DNA from: Actinomycetes bacterium
Lineage (GTDB): Bacteria > Actinomycetota > Humimicrobiia > Humimicrobiales > Humimicrobiaceae
Assembly: GCA_030603375.1 (NCBI GenBank)
Contig: JAUVXY010000064.1
Location: 1-8,013, forward strand
Direction: 5' to 3'
DNA length: 8,013 nucleotides
Position numbers and translations under genes: made by a program. The notes beneath the pieces are model-generated. The model had not been told where the DNA came from, did no database searches, and saw nothing but the letters and a program-made list of their open reading frames with translations. Below are positions 1 through 6,529 of this stretch, piece after piece (positions within the stretch are counted from its first letter, which is position 1; each line of letters starts with the position of its first letter).

Positions 1-794
1 ACTGCTTTTAATATTACTTCCGGACCGGTTACCGCACTTCCAATATTTATTATCACTCCGCCCTGTGTAAATTTTGTTATCTCGTTTACTAAAATGAGAA
101 AATCCCTGCCTGAACACCCGCCCTTGTGTCTGCCATTAAAAGTACAGAGTTGGTCAATAACATCGGTCCCAATTCCTGCATGAACAGTAAAAGGCACATT
201 TTCTTTATAACAATTTGCTGCCAGGCTAATATCAGGGTATTTAAAAGTAATCTTTTTACCTTTGGTTAGAAGTTCGCTGGCTACTCTTCTGGAGAAAGAT
301 TCTTCTGACATAAATTTGCCAATAGCCTCGCCGAAACCCAGCTCACCCCTATCTCCAATTTCAAGTGCTTTGTTTATATAATTAAACTCATAAGCCATAC
401 CGAATTGTCCTTTCTTCAGCACACTGGGAACGTCTTCGCTGGTTTTGCCTATCAGCGCTAACTCAAAATCATGAATCATGGTTGCGCCGTTTCCTCCAAT
501 TAATGTAATAAGTCCCCTTTTGACCAAATCAATTAGAACAGGGCCCAGACCGTTTTTTATAAGGTGCGCTCCTGTAAAAATAATAACCGGTTTGTCAACA
601 GCCCTGAATTCAATTAGTTTTTTTGATAAATCTCTTATTTTTTTGATTGTACTTTGAACTGCTTTAAAATTCTGTTCCCTGTAAGTTGAGGGGTCCTTAA
701 AATCTTCTATTTTAACCTTGCTGATTCTTTCTTTAACTGGATAAGTTTTTATATTTTCTGAATCAAAGATCTCAAATTTTCCCTTGTATTCCAT
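1..794 (-). CDS. Deoxyhypusine-synthase-like protein, C-terminus cut by the window edge
   Basis: This frame is open from ATG at 794 to the left edge (264 codons), so the C-terminus and stop are missing. Residues 68-112 (FTGAHLIKNG, then a glycine-rich GGNGATMIHDF) resemble the nucleotide-binding core of deoxyhypusine synthases, where an LI-x-x-G segment leads into a glycine-rich strand and a (H)D-L turn. Later blocks at about 201-210 (PFTVHAGIGT), SGRDF near 228-232 and GGVIINIGSAVTGPEV near 246-260 match, from memory, a widespread uncharacterised bacterial branch of that superfamily. True deoxyhypusine synthase modifies eIF5A with spermidine; bacteria lack eIF5A, so this protein probably has another NAD- or amine-linked role. 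The catalytic lysine region would lie past the edge. The start is set by GAGG just upstream and by a one-base overlap (TGATG) with the amidohydrolase stop, which implies translational coupling. Superfamily call fairly sure; function unknown. Confidence 0.72.
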   Translation of the reverse strand, partial: MEYKGKFEIFDSENIKTYPVKERISKVKIEDFKDPSTYREQNFKAVQSTIKKIRDLSKKLIEFRAVDKPVIIFTGAHLIKNGLGPVLIDLVKRGLITLIGGNGATMIHDFELALIGKTSEDVPSVLKKGQFGMAYEFNYINKALEIGDRGELGFGEAIGKFMSEESFSRRVASELLTKGKKITFKYPDISLAANCYKENVPFTVHAGIGTDVIDQLCTFNGRHKGGCSGRDFLILVNEITKFTQGGVIINIGSAVTGPEVILKA

Positions 795-2110
795 CAAACC
801 TCAATTTTAAGTTTAAATATCTCTTTGGGATTATCATAGAAAAACATTCTGGAGACTTCTTTGGCTTTATCTATGTCAAACAGGCCTTCCCCCACTTTAA
901 TGGATAAAGCTTTTGCCACATTTTTCTTAGCCAGCTGCAAGTGTCCGTATACACCGTCTATAAATAGATAATCTCCTCCAAAGGCTGATATCTTATTTAA
1001 TGGTACTGTATCTATCCACTCAAGAAGACTGGCTACTGACGCATTGGGCGATACGATATGGGCCCAGCACATGTCTATATACACATTGGGATAGTTCTTA
1101 GCTAGCACTGTAAGTTCGTTCTGGTATGGATAACTTATATGAAATATGTCAAAGGTCACATCAGGATACTGCAAAAATAGATTTGATAGAAGTTCCGGAT
1201 TTGAATTAGACAGTATGTTTCCATTTCCTTCCTGAATACCGGTATGTATTTGGAGCACAAGGTTCTTTTTGTTTGCAATGTCTAATATATAGTGAGCCAT
1301 ATAATCCTGAAAAGCCTTGCCGTTTTCTGCTATCCTTTCCTCCCAGTCTGGAATATGCTTTGTATCAAATATATTGTTAAATTCTTCTTCTGCCCTTGAT
1401 CTTGATACTCTCTCGTATTTTAAAGTTCTCTGGTAAGCCAGAGGATTTTTCAGCGCTACTGCCCCCATTTTATATGCTTTATCTATTAAGACTTCAGCTG
1501 CTTCAAGCCAGCGGTCAAAGGAAGTAATCCTGATGCCTGATTGTTTTTCTACTTTTTCAATTTTAGCCCACAAATCAGGGTATACTAAATCACTTATCGC
1601 ATAAACAGGACTATACAGGTCCCTGTCGCAATATATGCTTCTCTCATCTTTAGGATTATAGTCTTTATCAAGTGTTTCTACATTGAGCAGGCTGGTTGCT
1701 ATTTTGCATCTGTCTTTTAGAACCTTTTTAAAGTATCCAGGCTTCAAAGTTTCTAAAAACTTATTATTTAATTCTTCTATAGTGGCCCCATCAATTTTAT
1801 CGATGCCATATAGCTCCTGTGCCGCAATACCCAGGGCCCTGCCGTATCCTGTGAATCTTGAAACTTCCCAATATGGTTCTACTATTTTCCACTTTTCCAT
1901 AATGGTAAGTTTTTCTTCAATTATTCTCTGTCGGTCATCTTTGGCCAGTCCTGCTGATACCAGATCGCGATCAAAGTAATGGGACAAGTACTCTTTTATA
2001 ATATCTGTATCTTTGTCCCTGTCTCTTTCATTTGAGGGGAGATGTTCATGGGTGTCTATTATTTCCAGGGTATTAATATGATCTAATAAATCTCTGTATG
2101 TTTTATCCAT
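794..2110 (-). CDS. Amidohydrolase-superfamily protein, uronate-isomerase-like
   Basis: A 438-residue TIM-barrel metal-dependent hydrolase. Visible metal and active-site signatures are DTHEHL at 19-24 (the HxH on strand 1), a lysine in ALKNP at 221, LQIHTG with His289, FDIFHISYP with His324, and FGGDYLF with Asp380. This order (HxH, Lys or nothing, His, His, Asp) fits the Amidohydro_2/uronate isomerase side of the superfamily. The N-terminal block SHYFDRDLVSAGL and TGYGRAL (near 88-92) is typical of uncharacterised members often labelled amidohydrolase or glucuronate isomerase-like. Members are cytosolic and act on small sugar acids, lactones or decarboxylation substrates; the substrate here is not readable. 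The frame is open back to an ATG at 2161, but ATG at 2110 is preferred: a GGAAAG ribosome site lies just before it, and the extra 17 residues look like translated leader. It is the first gene of a coupled pair with the downstream deoxyhypusine-synthase-like gene. Confidence 0.85.
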   Translation of the reverse strand: MDKTYRDLLDHINTLEIIDTHEHLPSNERDRDKDTDIIKEYLSHYFDRDLVSAGLAKDDRQRIIEEKLTIMEKWKIVEPYWEVSRFTGYGRALGIAAQELYGIDKIDGATIEELNNKFLETLKPGYFKKVLKDRCKIATSLLNVETLDKDYNPKDERSIYCDRDLYSPVYAISDLVYPDLWAKIEKVEKQSGIRITSFDRWLEAAEVLIDKAYKMGAVALKNPLAYQRTLKYERVSRSRAEEEFNNIFDTKHIPDWEERIAENGKAFQDYMAHYILDIANKKNLVLQIHTGIQEGNGNILSNSNPELLSNLFLQYPDVTFDIFHISYPYQNELTVLAKNYPNVYIDMCWAHIVSPNASVASLLEWIDTVPLNKISAFGGDYLFIDGVYGHLQLAKKNVAKALSIKVGEGLFDIDKAKEVSRMFFYDNPKEIFKLKIEV

Positions 2111-2208
2111 CTCTTTCCTTTCCCGTATAATAAGATAGAAATAATGATAGTTTACCAACATGTATTTTCTGTATTTTAACGAAGTTCTTTAATGTATTGT
2201 CTAACAGT

Positions 2209-2271
2209 CTCCAAAATATGTAAATAATTTAATAGAAAAAAAGGAAGTTTGTTAGTTTTTATATTTTGGAG
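2209..2271. repeat. 11-bp perfect inverted repeat with 41-nt loop
   Basis: CTCCAAAATAT at 2209-2219 is matched by its exact reverse complement ATATTTTGGAG at 2261-2271. The repeat lies upstream of the amidohydrolase (minus) and just before the heptad-repeat remnant (plus). The right arm contains GGAGG, a good Shine-Dalgarno sequence on the plus strand with no usable start codon behind it. It could be an operator, a weak hairpin, or the scar of a lost segment. Confidence 0.5.
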
Positions 2272-2293
2272 GTCTAAAAGCAAATTCCTATAA

Positions 2294-2686
2294 ATTCTTG
2301 TTGCAGGTATAAATACAATCAGCCAGAGCACCAGTGATATCGGAACAGGCCTGAGCCAGTTAGCAGCAGGTGCTGCAGACCTGGCAGCAAATACCGGACT
2401 ATTAAATGGAGGACTGTCAGCTTTTCAAACAGGACATGGAGACCTGGTAACGCTTGCAGAGGCAATATTGGCAGCTTACCCTGATACTCCTAAAAATGCG
2501 CAAATCAGACTTGCTGAAGATTATAATTCATTTATGGATAATAACAAAAATTTAAATAGCGAAGTTCAATTTGTAATGCAGACCGAAGAAATTAAAATTG
2601 ATAAGTCTGAAACTGTTAAGGTACAGGTAAACCCGGATGACAATCTAACATTTTTCCAAAGAATTTTAAGATGGTTCAAGAAATAG
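2294..2686 (+). pseudogene. 3' remnant of a Leu-x-x-Gly heptad-repeat (YhgE/Pip-like) protein
   Basis: The frame is open from just after a stop at 2291-2293 to TAG at 2684-2686, about 130 codons, with no ATG or GTG start; the only TTG in frame is at 2468, inside the conserved-looking part. The translation has spaced blocks such as GLSQLAAGAADLA followed by GLLNGGLSAFQTGHGDL, the pattern of X-X-X-Leu-X-X-Gly heptad repeats in YhgE/Pip and MMPL-type envelope proteins, where they form long extracytoplasmic helices. A polar segment and a basic amphipathic end (FFQRILRWFKK) follow. A GGAGGT at 2268-2273 has no start codon at a usable distance. The best reading is the surviving C-terminal third of a larger membrane-associated gene whose 5' part was deleted. 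A short protein starting at TTG 2468 (72 residues) is possible but less likely. The family match is from memory of the repeat pattern. Confidence 0.55.
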
Positions 2687-3100
2687 GGAGATTGTTTGTT
2701 TTGATGAGCCTATTATTTAACTGAGAAATCTAATTAGGACCTACTTATCACCTCGGACGCCTGATTTTATAGTTGGCTCATTTACTGGAAAAGTCCTACC
2801 ACCTTACTGTAGCGCATAGCCCTACAAGAGATCTCAGAATAATTAAAAATCTGTATATTCTCTTAGCCACAAACTCATTTTAGTTTTTTTAATAATAAAA
2901 ACAGCATCTATTGCTACTAATTTATTAGAGGTTGTGCTACGAATAATTACTGCTACATATAGTACTTTTATAGTATACGACAAATATTGCATTTATCTAA
3001 TATAATTATAACATAATAGTAATAAATGTTTTAGATATTTATACGAATTTTTTAAGAAAGTTCTAATTGGAATTTTTTAGGTCAGAGGAACATGGGTTAG
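2687..3100. other. Intergenic stretch, no convincing gene
   Basis: About 410 bp separate the heptad-repeat remnant from the GNAT gene stop. The part at 2735-2850 is richer in GC than the very AT-rich 2860-3060. Two short inverted pairs are visible: ATGAGCC 2704-2710 with GGCTCAT 2775-2781, and TAGGAC 2735-2740 with GTCCTA 2793-2798; they interleave rather than nest. A small palindrome, GGxTTAGCTAAxCC, spans about 3095-3107 across the GNAT stop. The longest frames are about 40 codons, lack starts, and resemble nothing I know. I see no classical terminator with a T-run. Confidence 0.5.
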
Positions 3101-3802
3101 CTAATCCTTTTTAATCATTGCCGGACTTCTAACTTTTTTCTTTAAAGAAATATCTCTTACTGATAATAATTTGCTTTTTGCAAAATCAGTTACAATAGTT
3201 TTTAGATCCAACCTCAGAAGAGGAAAATATCTGTCATTCTTTATAATATAAAATCCATTTTTTATTAAAAATTTAACAGGTATTAAGTGACTTTTTCTAT
3301 ATTCATCTTTACTCGTATCATCGCTTAATCTTTCTCCAACTGTTTCTATAAATTTAATCCTCTTGTCTATCAAATCTTTTTCAAGCGCCATAAGCATTCT
3401 TTTCTCAACATCCATATCCCTGTACTCAGGCACTACATATAAACAGCCTAAAAACATGCCCTCGCTGTCAGGAGGATATACTTTAAACGATTTTAATTTA
3501 GGGAAAAGATAATATTTACCCGACAAAATAATACCTATGCATTCTTTGCCGCTAAAGGCACCCTTGATTCTCCCGCCTGATTGCTTGAAACAAAAAATTT
3601 TCTTGCGGCTATTTTTGTTTCTTCTTTCAAATATTTTACTTTTAAGTAAATTCCAGACATCCCGGTTTTTACAAAGTTCCTCTATGAAATTAGTATTTTC
3701 AGTATCAAACCAATAATTACAATTAACACATTTAATATTTAATTTTTCTAATTGTTCCAGGCTGATATCTTTTATGTTTACTGTTTTAAAATTCATATTC
3801 AT
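3101..3802 (-). CDS. GNAT-family N-acetyltransferase-like protein
   Basis: A 233-residue protein with the layout of a Gcn5-related acetyltransferase. An N-terminal Cys pair with aromatic residues (CVNCNYWF, 25-32) is followed by a variable helical part. The core has strand GIILSGKYYLFP (90-101), then EGMFLGCLYVVPEYRDMDVEKRML (114-137), the position of motif A, where acetyl-CoA binds, and a closing IKNGFYIIKNDRYFPLLRLDL (180-200) typical of the last GNAT strands. The pyrophosphate loop, normally R/Q-x-x-G-x-G/A, reads YRDMDVEKR with both glycines replaced, so cofactor binding may be altered. The last 30 residues are strongly basic. Acceptor substrate unknown. The start at 3802 has no strong ribosome site; Met3 (3796) is an alternative. 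It is transcribed divergently from the aminotransferase across a 166-bp gap containing a promoter for each direction. Confidence 0.75.
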   Translation of the reverse strand: MNMNFKTVNIKDISLEQLEKLNIKCVNCNYWFDTENTNFIEELCKNRDVWNLLKSKIFERRNKNSRKKIFCFKQSGGRIKGAFSGKECIGIILSGKYYLFPKLKSFKVYPPDSEGMFLGCLYVVPEYRDMDVEKRMLMALEKDLIDKRIKFIETVGERLSDDTSKDEYRKSHLIPVKFLIKNGFYIIKNDRYFPLLRLDLKTIVTDFAKSKLLSVRDISLKKKVRSPAMIKKD

Positions 3803-3848
3803 AAGCTTGCTGCAACTAAAAATATTTTTATTATTTTGCTTAATATTA

Positions 3849-3876
3849 ATTATAACACCATTGGATATTCTTTAAA
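3849..3876 (-). promoter_or_regulatory. Sigma-70-like promoter for the GNAT gene
   Basis: Read on the minus strand: TTTAAA (3876-3871) as -35, a 16-nt spacer, and a perfect TATAAT (3854-3849) as -10. Transcription would start near 3842, about 40 nt before the start codon at 3802. The -35 matches consensus at 4 of 6 positions; the region is AT-rich, so chance matches are likely. Confidence 0.45.
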
Positions 3877-3889
3877 CTTTATTTAATTT

Positions 3890-3918
3890 TTGAATTTTTC
3901 AAGCTTTTCGTATATATT
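3890..3918 (+). promoter_or_regulatory. Sigma-70-like promoter for the aminotransferase
   Basis: TTGAAT at 3890-3895, a 17-nt spacer, and TATATT at 3913-3918. The predicted start near 3925 leaves a leader of about 44 nt before ATG 3969. It lies back to back with the GNAT promoter, so the two genes may share regulation. Confidence 0.45.
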
Positions 3919-3968
3919 ACTACAGAGTAATTAAAACTGGATTAAGCATGTAAGGTAAAATAATTATC

Positions 3969-5219
3969 ATGAGTAAAGAAATCATACTTGACCACTGGAA
4001 ACATCTATATGCTAATAGAGTGGCCCTGATGTTCTCATCAGAAATAAGGGATCTGCTTTCGTTGTCTGCAAGACCTGATATTATCTCTTTTTCAGGGGGA
4101 TTGCCTGAGGTTAGAGCTTTAAATTATCAAAAACTGGAGAGATATACCCAAAGAGCATTAAAAATGAATGGGGACATAAGCCTTCAGTACGGAAGCTCTG
4201 ATGGCTACTATCCTCTAAAGACAAGGCTCGCAGAAGTCATGAAACTTGAGAATATAGATGCAAACGAAGAAGATATAGTCATAACCACAGGCGGCCAGCA
4301 AGCCATTGACCTGCTGGCAAAAATTTTTATCAATCCCGGCGACCATATTATTATTGAGGCACCGGGCTATACAGGCGCGCTGAATTCTTTTAAATCTTAT
4401 GAGCCAAAAATTGTAAGTATCCCTGTTGACAGTAGTGGAATTATTACCTCAGAATTAGAGCAAAAACTCAAAGAATTAAAAAATAAAAATATCCAGGTAA
4501 AGTTTGTATACGTTGTACCAAATTTCTCCAATCCATCAGGATATACCCTAAGTCTCAGCAGAAGAAAAAAAATGCTGTCCCTTGCAAAAAAATACAATAC
4601 GCTAATTATAGAAGATAACCCTTACGGGATGCTTAGATTTGAAGGAAAGCCGATCCCATCCATAAAAGAACTCGATACTGAAAGCAGCAACCAAAATGTT
4701 GTATATATAAGTACTCTTTCAAAGATTTTTGCTCCAGGATTCAGGATAGGATGGGTCGTAGCTCCACACCCAATACTTGAAAAACTAACACTGGCAGTTC
4801 AGTCTTCTGATCTTTGCACAAGTTCTTTTTCACAGAGAATTGCCTATGAGTATTTTTCAGATCCATGCTGGAAAGAAAATGTCATAGATTTTATTAAAAT
4901 CTACTCAGCCAGAAGAGATATTATGATTAAAACACTGGAAAATCATTTCCCTCCCGGGGCAAGCTGGTCCAGGCCGGAAGGTGGATTTTTTGTGTGGTTA
5001 AGACTTCCAGAGTTTCTGGACACAAAGGAAATTTTAGCTGATGCAATAAGAAATAAAGTAGCATATGTCCCCGGAAGCGGTTTTTATGCAGATAACAGGG
5101 GACAGAACGAAGCAAGGCTTGCTTTCTGTACAGAAAATACAGAAAACATAGAAAAGGGGATAAAAATTTTATCAAAAATAATAAAAGACAAGATCAAACT
5201 TTATAGAAGTTTCAAATAA
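3969..5219 (+). CDS. PLP-dependent aminotransferase (fold type I, LysN/2-aminoadipate type)
   Basis: A complete 416-residue class I/II aminotransferase. Signatures in order: FSGGLPE 41-47; QYGSSDGY 73-80; TTGGQQAID 106-114 (phosphate-binding loop); VVPNFSNPSG 182-191 with Asn188; IIEDNPYG 213-220 with Asp216, which contacts the pyridine nitrogen, and Tyr219; STLSKIFAPGFRIGW 248-262 with Lys252 as the Schiff-base lysine and Arg259 for the phosphate; RPEGGFFVWL 335-344; EARLAFC 381-387 with Arg383 for the substrate carboxylate. The pattern is that of the MocR/LysN group (2-aminoadipate, kynurenine and branched or aromatic amino acid transaminases), without an N-terminal GntR DNA-binding domain, so it is an enzyme, not a regulator. 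The usual QNPTG is SNPSG here. Cytosolic; exact substrate not readable. AAGGT about 12 nt upstream supports ATG 3969. The ddl gene begins 80 bp downstream, same strand. Confidence 0.92.
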   Translation: MSKEIILDHWKHLYANRVALMFSSEIRDLLSLSARPDIISFSGGLPEVRALNYQKLERYTQRALKMNGDISLQYGSSDGYYPLKTRLAEVMKLENIDANEEDIVITTGGQQAIDLLAKIFINPGDHIIIEAPGYTGALNSFKSYEPKIVSIPVDSSGIITSELEQKLKELKNKNIQVKFVYVVPNFSNPSGYTLSLSRRKKMLSLAKKYNTLIIEDNPYGMLRFEGKPIPSIKELDTESSNQNVVYISTLSKIFAPGFRIGWVVAPHPILEKLTLAVQSSDLCTSSFSQRIAYEYFSDPCWKENVIDFIKIYSARRDIMIKTLENHFPPGASWSRPEGGFFVWLRLPEFLDTKEILADAIRNKVAYVPGSGFYADNRGQNEARLAFCTENTENIEKGIKILSKIIKDKIKLYRSFK

Positions 5220-5299
5220 AAAGATTGCTAAAATTCAATTATTTTGCAGGATTACGGTTTATAAATATTTATTATTAAAATTGAAAAAGAGTGATAAAA

Positions 5300-6244
5300 A
5301 TGAAAAAAAATATAGCGGTACTAATGGGTGGCAGATCTCTTGAAAGGAAAATTTCCTTAAAAAGCGGCCACAGGGTTTATGGTGCCTTAAAAAAATTAGG
5401 GTATAATGCAATAAAATTAGACATAGATGAATCTATAGTTGACAACCTGACATCAGAAAAAATAGATTTAGCATATATTGCACTGCACGGGAAAGATGGT
5501 GAAGATGGGACTATTCAGGAAATACTGGAACTGCTGAATATTCCATATACAGGACCAGGCGTTTATTCAAATATTTTAAGCTTTGATAAAATAATTTCCA
5601 AACAAATCCTTATAAGTCATGACATCCCAACCCCGCCATTTTATTTTTTAAATGAAAGCTCATTTATGGAACTTGGGGCATCTAAGCTACTGCCTCTTGT
5701 AACAGAAAAATTAGGACTGCCTCTGGTGGTAAAGCCATCAGCGCAGGGCTCTGCTCTTGGTATAAAAATTGTAAAAAAACAGGAAGATATACCCGATGCA
5801 ATAATTTCTGCTCTGGGATATAGCAAAAAGGTAATTATAGAAAAATTTATTTATGGAACCGAACTTGCTGTCAGCATCATTGGAAAAGACAACCCCCGGA
5901 TACTTCCTGTTGTGGAAATCGTCCCGGAGAAAGATTTTTTTGATTTTGAATCAAGGTATTCACCCGGTAAAACCAACTACTTTGTTCCTGCCCGCCTACC
6001 AAAATCATTAGCAGAGAAAGTAAAGGAAACTGCTGTCTGTGTTCATAATGCTTTAAAATGTTCAAAACTTTCAAGGGTTGACATTATTTTAGACGAAAAA
6101 GAAAAAATACCTTACGTTTTAGAGCTAAACACTTCACCCGGAATGACTGATACCAGTCTGCTTCCAATGGCTGCTGAAGAAGCAGCCATATCCTTTGAAG
6201 AGCTAGTTGAAAAAATTATAAAATTATCACTTGAAGATGATTAA
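5300..6244 (+). CDS. ddl: D-alanine--D-alanine ligase
   Basis: A 314-residue ATP-grasp ligase that joins two D-alanines with ATP in the cytosol, supplying the end of the peptidoglycan stem peptide. Seen in order: LMGGRSLERKISL 8-20 with Glu15; ALHGKDGEDGTIQ 61-73; the ATP lysines in SFDK (Lys97) and VVKPS (Lys145); the loop QGSALG 149-154 with Ser151; DFESRYSPGKTNYFVPA 215-231 with Tyr220; SRVDIILD 258-265; and LELNTSPGMTDTSL 274-287 with the Mg ligands Glu275 and Asn277. Glu15, Ser151 and Tyr220 match the E. coli DdlB triad Glu15/Ser150/Tyr216. Two departures: the second Ser of GSS is Ala, and the Lys before the Tyr is Arg. An in-frame GTG at 5291 would add three residues; ATG 5300 is preferred because GAGTGAT just before it fits the ribosome site. 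It ends three bases before a tRNA promoter, with no terminator between. Confidence 0.93.
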   Translation: MKKNIAVLMGGRSLERKISLKSGHRVYGALKKLGYNAIKLDIDESIVDNLTSEKIDLAYIALHGKDGEDGTIQEILELLNIPYTGPGVYSNILSFDKIISKQILISHDIPTPPFYFLNESSFMELGASKLLPLVTEKLGLPLVVKPSAQGSALGIKIVKKQEDIPDAIISALGYSKKVIIEKFIYGTELAVSIIGKDNPRILPVVEIVPEKDFFDFESRYSPGKTNYFVPARLPKSLAEKVKETAVCVHNALKCSKLSRVDIILDEKEKIPYVLELNTSPGMTDTSLLPMAAEEAAISFEELVEKIIKLSLEDD

Positions 6245-6246
6245 TT

Positions 6247-6275
6247 TTGACAGTAAAAATTAGTTCTGTTAATAT
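6247..6275 (+). promoter_or_regulatory. Near-consensus sigma-70 promoter for tRNA-Arg
   Basis: A perfect TTGACA at 6247-6252, a spacer of exactly 17 nt, and TAATAT at 6270-6275. It begins two bases after the ddl stop codon. Transcription from about 6282 would give a leader near 56 nt before the mature tRNA end at 6338. A second -10-like TATACT lies at 6313-6318, without a good -35. Confidence 0.7.
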
Positions 6276-6337
6276 TCTTTAAGCATTTTAAGATTTAGCA
6301 TAATTTCTATATTATACTAATATCATGTATGTATTGT

Positions 6338-6414
6338 GTCCCTGTAGCTCAGGTGGATAGAGCACAGGATTCCTAATCCTGGTGTCGGCAGTTCGAGTCT
6401 GCCCAGGGACACCA
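6338..6414 (+). tRNA. tRNA-Arg (anticodon CCU)
   Basis: A complete cloverleaf. Acceptor stem GTCCCTG (6338-6344) pairs with CAGGGAC (6404-6410), then discriminator A and an encoded CCA to 6414. The D arm is GCTC/GAGC. The anticodon stem CAGGA/TCCTG encloses the loop TTCCTAA, which gives anticodon CCT and reads AGG arginine codons. A five-base variable loop and T arm GGCAG-TTCGAGT-CTGCC follow. No terminator hairpin is visible right after the gene. The 3' ends of arginine tRNA genes of this kind are common integration sites. Confidence 0.96.
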
Positions 6415-6529
6415 AACTTGACTCTTTGTCAGCAAAAACGGCGAGTGCAAATCTTGCCATGACCATGCCGGCACAGAGCAGATCTTCAAGCCTTCCAAAA
6501 TTGCAGTAAAACTCTTATTTTCCTGAGAT
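6415..6529. other. GC-richer gap after the tRNA, possibly a decayed gene fragment
   Basis: The 115 bp between the tRNA and the stop of the pRiA4b-like gene are non-coding as far as I can support. The part at about 6435-6485 is clearly richer in GC than its surroundings. A plus-strand frame, 6422-6523, is open for 34 codons between two TGA stops and reads GECKSCHDHAG in the middle, a CxxCH heme-binding-type motif, but has no start codon. It may be a remnant of a lost gene or chance. No terminator hairpin for either neighbour is evident. Confidence 0.35.

Noticed and set aside
1683..1979. 98-codon plus-strand frame
   Set aside because: Antisense to the well-supported amidohydrolase; no family resemblance.
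4397..5175. Two minus-strand frames (4397-4597, 4927-5175)
   Set aside because: Shadows of the aminotransferase coding strand.
5641..6074. Two minus-strand frames inside ddl
   Set aside because: Antisense to conserved ATP-grasp motifs; no signals of their own.
6338..6500. Minus-strand frame through the tRNA
   Set aside because: It reads the antisense tRNA (GRLELPTPGLG type), a well-known spurious ORF.
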